Assembly (NCBI RefSeq): GCF_032884065.1
Contig: NC_088872.1
Location: 33,142,917 to 33,206,916 of the forward strand
From: Artemia franciscana
Lineage: Eukaryota > Arthropoda > Branchiopoda > Anostraca > Artemiidae
Direction of reading: 5' to 3'
Length of the DNA stretch: 64,000 nucleotides
Shown here: in pieces, positions 38,026-50,689 of the stretch
Position numbering within the stretch: the stretch's first letter is position 1
Layout of the letters: every line of letters starts with the position of its first letter
Notes under the pieces: model-generated
What the model was told of the DNA's origin: nothing
Database searches by the model: none
Seen by the model: only the letters and a program-made list of their open reading frames with translations
Translations under genes and position numbers: made by a program

Positions 38026-39890
38026 CGAGTCACAGCACCATGGATTCTATGTGGCCTTATCTCTAACATCTCCGTCCAAGTTTTTTAATTGAATAAGAAG
38101 TACTAATAATGTGTTGTAAGCTTTCATTATGATTATTATTGTATGCCGTGTGTCACTTTTACTGTTTAAAGTGTTTTAAGTTGTGTTGGAGAGAAGGATG
38201 CAAGGAACTTGGACTCAATTTCTGTGTTTAGCTTTCTATTATTTAAAATTCAACTGCGTTTTAAGCTCTGGTATTGCCTTTTGATTCTTTGTCAAGAATT
38301 ATTTTGATGGAGATAATGGTTAGAAGGAGAAAAATAATAATCTGCTCTCTTATATAAACAAAAGGATAATATCACTGTTGTGTTTTATTCTTGCTTTCCA
38401 ATTTTGTTAGGAACTTGTAATTTGGCACTGCATTAGTATAAAACATGGCTTATTTTGTATATTTGTGTCTTTGCTCAGAAGTCACATTCGAGTAATTAAA
38501 ATTTAGTAGCCATAATATCCACCCGAAAATAAGCTCCTGTGAAGTATTTAAATGGAAAGAAAAGTATTCTGTTTGCTAGCAACGATTTCAGGGGTCTTCT
38601 AATCCAGGATATTCCATATTTTTAAGAGAAACTCTTATGAATACAGAGCTGCAAAAACATTCCCCTGGATTACATCACTAGGCTGACTATTCTTTCTATA
38701 TGAAAAAAAGACAATGCTTATTGCCTATTCATTAATGGACATTTTAGAGAGATGTGTGTTATCATTACTAGTGACATTATCATGATCATACCTAGAGACA
38801 GAGGTGGCGCCCCCCCCCCCAAAAAGGTTTGAATGGCCCCCTTTCCCCAGCGGGTGGAACTTGAGCTTACCTCTGATCATGGTACTAACATTTTTATGAT
38901 AAGGAACCTATTCATGAGCATGAATTTAAAATATTTTATGCATTACTCCATTTGCATTATGTATAAGATATCTTAAATGTTATCTATGTAGTAATTATAA
39001 AGTTAAATAGTAACTTATAAATATTTGAACCTGACAGTTTGACTGTTGGTTGTAATAACAATTCAATTTTACAAGTTCAACTAGTTGGTTGCAGAGAGTT
39101 AACCATTATTTAGCTCCTATAATTAAACTTTTAGATCTGATTTTACATTCCTAACATACTTTTCATTGATTTGAACAAGTATTAGTCCCTACGCGGTACA
39201 TTCTGCTATAACATTTCCATTTTATCTGTTCCTGTCATTATTTACAATGAAACTTTCAAAGGCTGATTTGGTGAAATTTACTTCTTGTCTTCTCTTTTTA
39301 ACCTTGTAGTGTTAATGCACTCGCTTGGCTTTTAAAACTGAACAGGTGCAAGGAAAATCCCTAAAAATAATACCAAAATGTGACAAAAAGCAAATTGTTT
39401 CCCATCAAAACTGAAGCCAACTTCAGAGCAAAAACCCGATAAAATTCTGAACATTTTTTTCAGTGAATCTTCTTTTGAATTTCACCTTGTTTGATAAACT
39501 GTGTCAACTCAAAGAGACAGCTTTTTCAGAAAAATGATAAAAACCTTCAGTAAATACTAGTGTTGGTCAATGATAAAAATCTCGTGTTGGTCAATACTAA
39601 TATTTCCTGATCGTCATAAATCATAATGGGTTTTACCACTATTTCATGAAGAGATAAATAAAATAAATCAGTAACTCCTATTTCTACTATTAAAACCCAA
39701 AATGGAGTATTTATATGAAATAACATAGCAGAAACTGCCGTCATCTAACGGAGCAACAACAATACCCTTTTAATGAACGGGTTTTCATATCTCTTTTTTT
39801 TTTAGCGGCAATTACTACCTCGAAGTTCTATTTCTCGGCAATTTTGTCACTTCCCTATATTATGCCGCTCAAAAAGATTTCGAGTTAATT
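38026..39890. other. 3' untranslated and downstream region of claudin B
   Basis: The sequence after TAG has no nearby AATAAA. An ATTAAA lies at about 38497 and could serve as poly(A) signal. The rest shows no gene. Confidence 0.4.
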
Positions 39891-39892
39891 CC

Positions 39893-40143
39893 ATTCATTT
39901 TTTTTTTTTTTGCACCATGACAATATAAGATGTTTGAAAGACCAACCACCCCATAAATAAAGAATCCGCAGATTTCATGCAAGAACAGAGTGATTTCTCT
40001 AACAGAAATCCTGGCTTCATCTGTATTATGAAAAGTGGTTTGTGAGCGTCTTTGTTTGACAGTACCTTCTGATAATTTTCAGCTGAGAATCCGTCCATTA
40101 CCTTCACTGCCTTAAGATACAATCGTCCCCAAACTCTATACAT
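39893..40143 (-). pseudogene. Possible Tc1/mariner transposase fragment or retroposed piece
   Basis: The minus strand has an 82-codon frame beginning with YRVWGRLYL and KVMDGFSAENYQKVLSNK. This resembles the VWG...DG...Y..VL stretch before the second catalytic Asp of Tc1-like transposases. It runs directly into about 13 A residues at its 3' side (39898-39910 as T on the plus strand). Catalytic residues are not visible and the similarity is weak. Confidence 0.25.
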
Positions 40144-40724
40144 TGAAGTTTCTTTTTAGCATCTCCTATTTTTAGTTTTGTGCTAACTAATCACAATTCT
40201 CTTTTATTTGTGAACCTTTGTAGCGACTATATTGCATTCTTTTTCCACCTGTATTTACCTTTATTGTGACCCTATTTGTACATTAAATCTATCTTTGTTT
40301 TATTGCCTTGTATAGTTGCCTACTACTGTTGTCGTGCCACATAGTGTCTCTTTCTTGGATTGTTTTGGTTGATTGCATTATTCTATCTTGTTACCTTAAG
40401 ACTGTTGAAGTGACTTTTCCACGATGAAAATATAGGGGAGATGGTCCTAAAAATGAATTAGGATATTCCTAGTACCCTCTCTCGGAAAGATCATCTTGCA
40501 GGCTTTCTCTCCTTAGAATTTTGGTTGTGTGTACCAATGGTTATTGGTTTGTCTGTCGCCTTCGGGTGAAAGCAAACATATAATAATTACGCAGACAACA
40601 GATGCAGCTAAAGTAATTATCTAAAAAATTGAGTGGTCTTACAAAGGGAATAATGCTAATGATAGCATTGACGAAATTGAGTAATTGATAATAATAAAAA
40701 AAACTTTTACACTTTTTCGAATGC

Positions 40725-40990
40725 TGACCAATGGTCTGTCTAGCGCAGGTATCGATCTCCTGATTTTCTGCCTTCGGCCGGATGTGCAATGCGCGGTGGG
40801 GGGCAAATCATGCGACGCTCCCCTTGTCCCCCCCCCCAGATTCCTCTAGGTACCCATTTAGAGCACGGTCAACTCTGGCTGAGCTTGCAAAGTCTTGCCA
40901 TTGACCCCCCGTTCCAAACCAAATAGCCAGCACCAACAGGACTCGAACCCATGTCCTCAGGATTTCAGGTCTAGGGTGCTAACTAATTAA
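40725..40990 (-). mobile_element. tRNA-derived SINE, copy 2 (best preserved head)
   Basis: On the minus strand the element begins TTAGCACCCTAGACCTG and contains GGTTCGAGTCC, a good RNA polymerase III B box in a tRNA-like T-arm context. The body shared with 17041-17310 and 50187-50391 follows (CAGAGTTGACC, TAAATGGGTACCTAGAGGAA, GCATTGCAC). The A-box side is cut at 40985. Confidence 0.7.
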
Positions 40991-41119
40991 TAATGGGTGG
41001 ATGGAAATTCTAGATAACATGTAGAGGATCATTCTCTGAAAAAGGAAAATAAGTTGTTGCGTTGTTTTAATCCTGATTTGGCTGTAAGCCTAGTCTAACC
41101 CGTAAACCACCTTAAGCTA

Positions 41120-41470
41120 CACGCTCTAACGTTGCCTGTAGTAAAGAACCATAAACCTCCTATGTATTTTTTTCCAGAGCCACTACGTATTAAATGATTG
41201 ATTCTGGAAACTTCGGAGGGGACTCGTCCGATTTTAAATTGATAGTTCTAATGCCCTTTTTAAGAATCAAAAGAGGATGGAGCGCAGCCAATCCTCTCCT
41301 TTGTCTTTCTCACCCTCCAAAGACCAAAACCCCCGTATCCTCCAAGGACTGTTGATCAAAATTTTGAGCCATTTTGCTTAAAATAGTCGAAAAGTTCAAT
41401 AAATATGCCTCCATGAATGACATAACCCGTACAGGCGCTTGGAAAGAGGCCTTAAATAATGTAAATTAGT
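41120..41470. repeat. Decayed relative of the hairpin-element interior
   Basis: The blocks GGGGACTCGTCC..., AGTTCTAATGCCCTTTTTAAG, ATTTTGAGCCATTTTGCTTAAAATAGTCGAAAA follow the order found in 10900-11050, but with many changes. Confidence 0.5.
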
Positions 41471-41739
41471 AACTGTTTAAATATTTGTTTTATAACGGAG
41501 AGGGGGGGGGGGGGGCTTAAGGCTATTAATTCAAACATTCAGATAATATTTTGGGAGATGTTTGAACTAAATTAAAAGACACTATGTACATCCAGGTTGT
41601 TAAAATGGTGTATCTACAATATCTCTTGAATGGCTAAGGGTATTAGATGGAAACTTTTAGGCTAAATTAAAAGGTAGTAGCTTATCCGCTAAATTAAATT
41701 TAATCTAGCTATGCTACGATAGTTTTTAAATATACCGAT

Positions 41740-41773
41740 CTCTCTTTCTCTCTCTTTCTCTCTCTCTCTCTAA
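41740..41773. repeat. (TC)n microsatellite
   Basis: CTCTTTCTCTCT-type dinucleotide run. Confidence 0.9.
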
Positions 41774-42159
41774 AAGAACGGAAATCCCGTCAGAGACCCC
41801 CGCCTTTTGATATAGATCGTATTTTAGATTTGAAACTGTTTGAAAAATTTCCTCCTTTACGCAAAAGCCCCCTCGAAAAATTCCCCATGGATAATCTCCC
41901 CTTCCGATTTTTTCCAAGATTGTAAAATGACAATAATATTTTTAAAATTTAAAAGTATTTGAAAAATTAGGTTAGGATTATTATTAATTTGCTCGTCGGG
42001 CATTGTTGTATAATCAATATCCAGAAAATATGAATAATGCGCACGGAAGCAACTGTCGAGTATTTTTGTTCATGGGTCACTAATTTCAGGCAGTGTGAAA
42101 AGTATTTTAGCGCTAAGTATTGCAGCAACGGTTTTGGGGTATAAAGTTGAAACTATCAA

Positions 42160-43765
42160 TTTGAATGACTGTTGAGGTAAATCATAGTAAAATAAGGCCA
42201 TCTAGGTTGTCAGAAAGGCGCATTCGCAATATTTTGTTGAATGACTTTGGGTGTAAAGCTGAAACTTCCAGGGAATGTTTAACTAATTCAAAGGATACTA
42301 TTTGCATCCAGGTTGTCAAAATGGTATACCTAGAACATCCCTTGAATAGTTAAGGGTATTAGGTAGAAATTTTCAGGCCAAATCAAAACAATATCAGTAT
42401 TTAGGCTGTCAAAGAGGGTACTAACAATTTATCAGGAACGGCTAAGAGCATTGATTTTAAAGTTTTCAGAGAGCGTTAGGGGGGATATTGAACTTAATTA
42501 GATGACACTATGTGCAACTGGGTTGTCAAAAGGGCGTATCTGCAATGTCTCAGAAATAGCGAAATGTGTTGAGTTAAAACTTTCAGAAAATGTTGATGGG
42601 ATTTGAACTAAATCAAAACACATTATGTGTATTCCGGTTGTCAAAAAGGTGTCAATATCTCAGGAAAGGTTAAGGTTGTTACGTTGAAACTTTCAGGGAT
42701 TGTTAAAGGGGATGTTGAACTAAATCAAAAGATAGTGTGTGCATGTAGGTTATCAAAACCCCGTATTCGCAATATTTCACAAACAGCTTAAGTTTTTCAG
42801 TTGAGCCCTACAGGGAAGGTTGAGAGAGATGTTGAATTAATTCAAAAAACAGAATATTCATCAGGTTATCAAAAAGGCCTATTTGAAATATCTCAGTAGC
42901 AGCTATGTGCATTAAGGTGGTAATTTCACGGAATATTAGGGGAGATGTTGAACTCAATTGGAATCCACTAAGTGTATCCAGGTTGTCAAAAAGGTGTATC
43001 TACAACATCTCAGGGACACCTAATAGTATTGGGTTGACACTTTCAGAAAATATTGAGGGGGATATTGAACTAAATCAAAAGATACTGTGTGCATGCAGGC
43101 TATCACAACAGCTTATCTGCAATATCTCAGGAACTGCTAAGCGTATCAAGCTGAAACGTCCAGAGAGCGTTTGCAAGCACTGTGGTGTATGCAAGTTTTC
43201 CAAAGGCATATCTGGAATATATCATCGAAAGCTAAGGCTATTAAGCTGAAACTTTCAGGGAATTTTGAGAGGGACTTTGATCCTAAGAAACAACACTGTA
43301 ACCAGATTGCCAAAAGGATGTGTATAGGCATTTACATGCTGATTGCAGGAATGATTACTGGTATTAATCTGAAAATTTCAAGGAATTTTAAGGGGGACGT
43401 TGAAGGGTTAAATCAAGTTGTCGAAAGGAAGTATCAATAATATCTCAGGAACAACTAAGAATATTAAGTTGAAACTTTCCGGGAATATTGAACTATATCA
43501 AAATACACATGTTTGCATGTTTGCACCCAGTTTATCAAAACGGCATGCGTGCAGCATCTCAGGGACAGATCAGGCTATTCAGTTAAACTTTCAGAATGTT
43601 GAGAGAAATTTTGAACTAAATGAAAAGATACTTTGCTCATCTTGGTTGTTATAAGGGCTTATCCGCAATTTCTCAGTAACAGCTAAGAGTATTCAGTTGG
43701 CTTTCAGGGAATGTTGAGAAGATGATCGAAATATAATAAATATATTCGGTCTGTCAAAAGGCTAG
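42160..43765. repeat. Diverged ~113-bp satellite, about 15 units
   Basis: The marker GGTTGTCAAAA-type word recurs at 42205, 42311, 42404, 42521, 42636, 42748, 42864, 42981, 43098, 43192, 43304, 43416, 43530, 43645 and 43749, that is every 93-117 bases. Each unit also carries ATCTCAGGAA..GCTAAG, TTGAAACTTTCAGGGAA and GTTGAACTAAATCAAAA. One isolated unit lies near 41530-41690. Units differ at many sites, so the array is old. The open frames within it reflect the repeat, not genes. Confidence 0.9.
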
Positions 43766-46700
43766 GGGTGTTAGGTTTAATATATTAAAAGAAGTTATAA
43801 ATATAAAATTGAAAAAAATTTAGTTAAATAACATCTTAAACTGCTGAGATTTCCAGGGATTAATATCATTAAGCAATTAAACGTTCAGTTGATTTTCACT
43901 AGTTTTTTTTCAGTCATCCATTTGATTATTGATTTTTCCAGTTGATTATTATAGTGATTTTATTCTTTAGTTTTTCGTCGATGTTTTGGAAAATTAAACC
44001 ACGCAGCTCAAAATAAATAGTTTGCAATACAAGGCAAATGACATAATATCATTTCGAATGCTTACAGGCTAGTGAGGGGCAGCAGCCTAACTCCTGTTAT
44101 TTGTAATTTCTATTTGTTTTAAAATTGACTTGAGCGTAGATTTAAATTTCTAATCGTTTAAGGATTTACGTATTCATCAATATCGGTATTTTTTACCTTT
44201 ATGTTTGATGTGATTATTTATTTCAATTTCTGTTCGTTTTGGGTTTTTGTTTGTTCCTTGATAGTATTTTCTAATCGTTTTAAGTTTAAAGTATTAATGT
44301 GACGTTTTAAGTTTCAATGTGACTCTTTACTTTTCTTTGAAAGAAATCTTTTTCGGAAAGCGTTTTTAAATAATTTCATGAAACGAGTACACGCTTGCTC
44401 TTCGGCTGATAGACCAAAGTTCGTTAGTAATTCTGTAGCATTTAGAAAACTCTTGATTCTGTAGCTAATTCTTGATTTCAAGTTTTATAGGAGACTCATT
44501 TATCTTTTCCTCAGCCATGTACAGGTAAAATCAGAACACATTCCCTGCAAGGACAAAGTTTTGAGAAATAGCACCTTCGAATTACTAGGTTGCATTAAAC
44601 ATTATGGCCAAAGCCAAGTTTCGAACAAGGATAAAATAAAAAATTTGGACGGTTTATCTTTACCGTGCTATTTGTAACAAGTTTGAGGGCTTGAAGAAAC
44701 ACAGTTCCAAAAAATGGTAATTAACTAGTTCAAAAAATATTCTTTCTAAAAGAAAAGTAGATACCAAAAGGGCAGCCATTTATAAAATCTAGTCATCGAT
44801 CATTCTCATTTATTTTCACGTCAACTATATTTGAGGCATTGTGTGGTTTCTTGGAAGAGGGTAAGCCTTTATGATAAATCCTTATCCCAGAAATCCCATT
44901 GGCTAGATAACAGCATGACCTCTGGTCATTACATGGATGAACTAAATTAAAATGGCTTTGTTGTGACAGAATGGATAAAATTAAATTGTGGACAAGCGGA
45001 AATTGCCGACTTGACTTGTGACTACTGGCTGGGAAGGTGTCAGAGGTCTACGGCCACGGCGACGGGACTTTCTTGAAAATGTAGGGCTCTCTGGTATTCA
45101 AAATTCTTGCTTCCGAAAGTTGTCAATATACTTCAGAAAATATAGGAAAGTGCTATAGAAAAATATTCAATCCATTAAAAATAGCTAAAGCTTAATATTT
45201 TAAAAGAGGGATTTTGTAGCCAAAGTATTCAATTTTTCCTTTAAAAGGTGTGCATTGACTTTTTGTGCTTACTTCAGCAAGATTCAAGTTCAAGAATGTT
45301 TTCCTTAAAAGAATTATTTTCCTTAAAAATTAGTATTTTTACTGTCAAGTACTGATTCTTCTTTGTAGCTTCATTTTGAGTGTACTGCCAAACTGCTAAC
45401 CAAAAGGAGGCAATCTATGTTTCAGTGTAATTGTCCCTGGAATTAATTACGATGAAAAATACGGGATATACGTTTTTGGAACGTGTAATCAAGCTAAAGC
45501 CAAAATGATATTTTGTCATATGTCGAATACTATTTCGTTAATTTTTCATTAGGAAAAGTGTACATAATCAATCATTAAATATGTTTTATTACTCTTGAGA
45601 ATAAATGCCTCCTTCAAAAATTTCAAAATTTCTTACAGGGGCAGTAATCTGAAAAAAAAAAACGTTTTTGTCGGAAATTATAATATTTTTCTGAATCTTC
45701 AAAAACATTTACTCTTTTTGTGCACATCTAGTCATTTGTGGGTCTACGGAGCGGTATGAACCACATCTGCCCTCTCATGTGGGTGGGTATCCTTCCTACG
45801 AAACACGTATCTACCCGAAATATTCATGTCAATCTCGGTTTCCTCTCCCTCTGTAGAATGATTGCCAAATGAAACTACCCCAAGTAGGCGCTGATCTGGT
45901 TTTTTTTTTTCGCCACTTCTCAGTTCGTTGAGTAAGTAGATGATAGCCATTAATCAAGGACACTACATGTATGTGTCAGCTATGTATTATACTTCATTAC
46001 TTTTACTGTATTAATAAGGAAGTCCAAAACCCATAATATTCATAGCATCTAAGTTGTCTAACTTTCCAATCAACTTCCCTTTATAATGTTTTCAAATGCA
46101 CATCTAAGTGCCAAAATCTGTAGCCCATATCATACAAAAATACATTGAATCACTTTAGTATTTCTAGTAGCCTCAATCAGCGAAGTAGGCCTACAGAGGA
46201 CTTTTTTTTAAAACGATACCAAACAGCATGAGACATGTAATTCATTTTAAGATAGAGAAGTCCTAATTTCTACTAGGATTCCTCTAATACAACATTTCTG
46301 ATAGTAAATTTCTTTGCATCAACCCTATTTCAAGCTTACTGTGAAGCAAAATGCCTCAAACAAACTTGCTTCGAACCTGTTAGTCGCCAGATTTTTACCT
46401 AATTGCAAACTTAAATCAAGGATTGAAACAAGCTTTTAAAACGCCAATAGCCTGACCAATGCTCAATGCGGGCTTGTTTCCAGCACATAATTTTGAACAC
46501 CTACCTTAAAACAGCTTGAAAAATAACCAACTTCAAGAAAAATCCATCAGTGATTTTTAAAATATGCTTGAAACAGGCTTGCGAAACAAGCCAATAACAA
46601 GGGAAATCTTTGATTCAAACTTGTTACAGGCCTCTAACTTGAAAATGTATTTTTAAAAATCTTAAAAAACAAGGTGACAGCTAAGCAAATCCTTGATAAA

Positions 46701-47999
46701 AACCTTTTTCCATGCCTGTATTTTGGAAAAAAGCGCTACAAAGCAAGTCAATAGCAAGGCAAATCTCGATTTGCCTCGAAATGTGCCAGTAGGCTGATAT
46801 CAAATCAAATTCTCAATTCTTTTAAGATTTTTAAGTAGTCTTTTAGCAACTATTTATTACATTGTGGACACTGACATGTTACTTAATTAAGAATGATGGT
46901 ATGTTAGTGAATCTCTTCTCGAAGGTCTTCACCACGAATACGAAAAAAAAAAATTATTTTCGGTGGTGAAACCAAAGCAAATCTAAGATAACTACAGTTA
47001 AGGTAGAAAATCGATTTTGATCACCTCCGTAGGTTCGCAGTTTCAAAGCATTCACTAAAAAATAGAACTGCTTCATAATTATTTTAAATTTTAGCTAGTT
47101 CCTGATTAGTTTTACTGTGTCACCCCTGAAAACCACTACCGGCTTTGGTTTTAATAACATGGTGGCTTTGGCCACCATTTTCAGAAAGCAGTTAAGTAGA
47201 AAATGATATGGTTTGCGTAAGACAATTATTTGGTGGTTTTCCAGTCAAGAAAGGCAATTATTCTTACAGTACTTGTTTCTATTTTGAAGTAATTTCAAAT
47301 TATGTTTATTTGATTTTCCTGTCTAATCCTTCTCATTTGAACTGAAATCTCAAATGAGATTTCCACCATTGAGATAGTGGAAATCTTTGTTTCACAGCAT
47401 ATATTTATTGGTGTTTTGTTATGCTCAGTGAGTGCAGCACACAATCAAATAAATATTATTCAGTATTCACCAAAAGTTGACTTTTAACCTCTGTTAGAGT
47501 AATAAAACGAATTATATTTTATTTTTTCGGATCTACATTAAACCTTGTATCAGCTCCAAACACTATAAGTTTTAAGAAGCTAAAAAAATCTGACTAGCAG
47601 TTTTCTGAGAGTTAAAATCAAACAATGTTCAAAATTTTTTAATTTAAGATTCTCAAGCCTTAATTTTTAATAATAATTTAATCATTGCTCGTTATAAGTA
47701 TGGCTACTTAAGATGGAGCAGGGGACAATAAATTTAGTTCAGAAGCAAATGAAGAGTTTTCTAACACGCTATTGTAACACATCTGTATTTTTGAGACTGT
47801 TTCTTCTACCAAAAATTGTTGAATGAAATTGTGTGCACACAATGATCAAACTTTATTTGCTCTCCTTTTGGAGACATGAAGATTTAAAAATACAACAATT
47901 CTAAAATTCTATTTTTTTTTCCTAATTTTGCCGTAAAGTAAGAGAATTTCTGAAAACCAGAGTCATTACCTCTCAAAGAGAATCACTGAGAAAATGATA
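43766..47999. other. Long intergenic stretch, no gene supported
   Basis: AT-rich. The pocket 44985-45080 has markedly higher GC (GGCCACGGCGACGGGAC) and reads as an Arg-rich frame on the minus strand (SRRRGRRPLTPSQPVV). It is possibly the trace of a degraded element. A 68-codon minus frame at 45744-45950 is unassigned. Weak internal repetition of CTTGAAACAGGCTTG-like words occurs at 46370-46780. Confidence 0.4.
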
Positions 48000-48082
48000 T
48001 TGAAAATAAAAATTTGTATTTAAGGGGGGAATTACGATTTGAAGTATGGTCAAGCAATTGGCGTATTTATTAAAGTAGCAGC

Positions 48083-48170
48083 CATGGAAAATGTAAATGA
48101 TTATTTTCCTTCTATTGAAACCTGAATGGATAATGTAAACGAATATTTTCCTTATATCGGAACCTGAATG
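48083..48170. repeat. Two-copy 42-bp tandem repeat
   Basis: ATGGAAAATGTAAATGATTA... is followed by a diverged second copy ATGGATAATGTAAACGAATA..., each ending AACCTGA. Confidence 0.7.
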
Positions 48171-49599
48171 ATGAGAGCCTAGCATCATTTTTCTTAGGGA
48201 GTTAGATAGCCATTAAAGTTATAAAGTCATTAAAACGATTCGTTGGTGACAAATTATACTGTTTTCTTTTCTTTTTTTTTCATAGTGCCCACAAGTGATG
48301 ACACGGAACAGCAGCTACCCTGAACGCAGAAAATAAAAAAAACAAGATTTAGCAATAATCCCAAAGAATGCAACGGTTTCCCTGCGAAAAAATATTTCAT
48401 TTAATCATTATCATGTCCAATTGTTTCGCAATTGCTCTATTCGGAGAAAAATTTATTTGAACAGCCCTTGCCTGCTTCTAGCTGATAGTTATTGTAGTGT
48501 CACCTATGATTAACTCAAACATTCAAAAATTGAAAAAGTTTTTGAAGAAGAAGAGAAATAAGTGCACAAATATTCCACTGAATAATGAAGGAAAAGACAA
48601 TTGATAACTCCCCAAAGACACCCTGTGAGAACTAGTTTATTAACCTGCTATCTGATGGTATTTGTGCCATCAGAGGATTGAAAAGTAGCCTATTGTCTAC
48701 TCCCAAAATACACCCTACATTCAATAAGTTCATAGCAAATGATTTGAGCACTCAAAAGCCAATCGTACTGTAACACAAATTGCTTTGAGTTCCATTATAC
48801 AAGCATGGAAGGATAGCGCCTTCTGGTATACATGCCAGTGTTGACTTCTAAATTTGGCTGGGTACTTTGGGGCATCCCAGTGTAGACACCACTTCTTCTG
48901 CTCCCAGTCCTTGTTTCCCCTTGCTTGAATGACTCTAGGGTTTGAGATTAAGAGTTTGATGGCTTAGAGAGGTCCAAACTAGAGTAACATGGACAGGGTA
49001 GAATTAGAAGCCTAGCATTCTCTACATTATTTAGGGAAGTTTGTTGGGACATTTTCTGGGATCCCCTAAACTCTCTGGATTAGGATGATAGAGTAAAGAT
49101 CCCCTGGACTTTCTGATTGGGGATAAAAGAGAAGGGTTGGAGAAATAATCTACAAAAAGTCTGAGAGAAAGCCTAATTGTTTCATTGAGGCAAGTAACAA
49201 AATCAAGCAATTCAACAAAAGCATTCTCTAGATATCTGTTATAAACTTGAATATGCCCCAGGGTACCAATATCTCACCTATAATTCTATGTTTAAAAAAA
49301 AACTTGACAATTATTTTTTATTTATTATCTCCAACCAGAAGCATGTACACAATTTACACTTGGCCTACTAAGTAAACTTAATTTTAAATTTGGATTTCTA
49401 CTAGATGTTTAAAATTTATTAAACAAGGATAATGTTGATAATGACCATGCAAATTTTTTTTTTTAATTTGGGTAAATTTTACAATACATATTTTAATGGA
49501 ATAAAACTCTTTATTGAAATGTGTCAAAGCAAAAACATTATTCTGCAGTAGAAAAAAAAATAACCTAAAATTCCATTAAAATTTACTACTTTTGTAATC
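48171..49599. other. Intergenic, probable transposon debris
   Basis: No host gene is supported. 48780-49150 is GC-richer than its flanks and looks like part of an interspersed element that I cannot name. Confidence 0.35.
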
Positions 49600-49858
49600 T
49601 TGTATATAGAAGATCTTTTTCCAATCCTAAGAGTGTCACTTCAATTACTCCTGACTATATTGGTATCAGTTACTAACTGTGATATTTTTATTCAGCAAGC
49701 TGAAATCATTTTTGAGATACCTACAATCAGCAATGAGACAAGATTGCCTAAATGACCTAATATTTTTAATTGTGGAAATAGAAAAATCTGAAATGATCAA
49801 CTCTGATGATATTATTGATAAATTTGCTTCATCAAAAGCAAGGAAAATTTATACATAG
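49600..49858 (+). pseudogene. hAT-type transposase C-terminal remnant (ZMYM1-like)
   Basis: In one frame 49609-49690 reads EDLFPILRVSLQLLLTILVSV, the run-up to the hAT dimerisation region. After a frame shift near 49690 the frame FSKLKSFLRYLQSAMRQDCL and then SDDIIDKFASSKARKIYT ends at TAG (49856-49858). This order matches the end of hAT transposases and ZMYM1-like host-named proteins (ERSFSKLK...LRS.M.Q.RL...). The frame shift falls in the conserved SFSKLK block, so it is inactive. The catalytic domain is not seen upstream. Confidence 0.65.
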
Positions 49859-50186
49859 TAATTACTTATATTAATTGATTATAATCATATTATTATTATT
49901 AAATACATGTGTCTCCTTAGGAATAAGAAGTATTTACTTTTTTATTATTTTAAAATTGTGTGTTTTCAAAATATTTCTTTATCAGTATCAGTATGTAAAA
50001 TAAATAATAGGTAGCCTTTGAACTAATTAGATGTTTGTATATACTTGGAAATCTTGTCTTGTTTTCTCAACTTCATTTTTGTCTCAAATTTAGAACCTAG
50101 CTTGAGCCCATGACTTTATTTATTTTACTTCATTTATTTATTAATCTGTGAGTATATTTTGCATATGATATTATATTATTTTCAAA

Positions 50187-50391
50187 GGTAAAAAAAGGTA
50201 AAGAATACAGGGACTTTACAGTCCCTATTAGTGGTGCTCATCTCTGTTTCTTGGCCTTTCAGCCAGGAAGTGCAGTGGGGGGTTAGAGGCCAACCATCCT
50301 GTGCTGTCACACACCCTTCCTGTTTACCATCCCCAGATTTCTCCAAGTACTCATTTAGGGATGGGTCAACTCTGGCTGAGCTTACAGCCAG
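50187..50391 (-). mobile_element. tRNA-derived SINE, copy 3, truncated
   Basis: Close in sequence to 17041-17310 over TTGGCCTTTCAGCCAGGAAGTGCA and CCAGATTTCTCCAAGTACTCA, including the AAAAAGGTAAAGAATAC tail. It stops at about 50391, before the tRNA-like head. Confidence 0.7.
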
Positions 50392-50689
50392 AGGTAGGGG
50401 GAGGGGCTAAAAAGATATTGCACCCTGGGTATGAGTGAAGCTTTCTACTGGCAGGGTGGTTTGGGTGCATTGTCAGAAAAGCAAGCAACCATGACATTTA
50501 GAAAGAACATAAAATAATTAATCTAGTGGTACTACTTCTATTTTATTAGTGTATCCTTCAGAAGTAATTGACTACTAAATATTTACCATATTTATGGTTT
50601 TGGTTTTAAAGTTTCTATGTGTTTGCTAGATTTTATTGTGAAGAATTTGTTTGATATTCAAACCAGATTCAATATTCCAAACATATGAA

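Noticed and set aside
42905..43654. Several overlapping frames of 80-114 codons
   Set aside because: They follow the satellite units with no start or splice logic.
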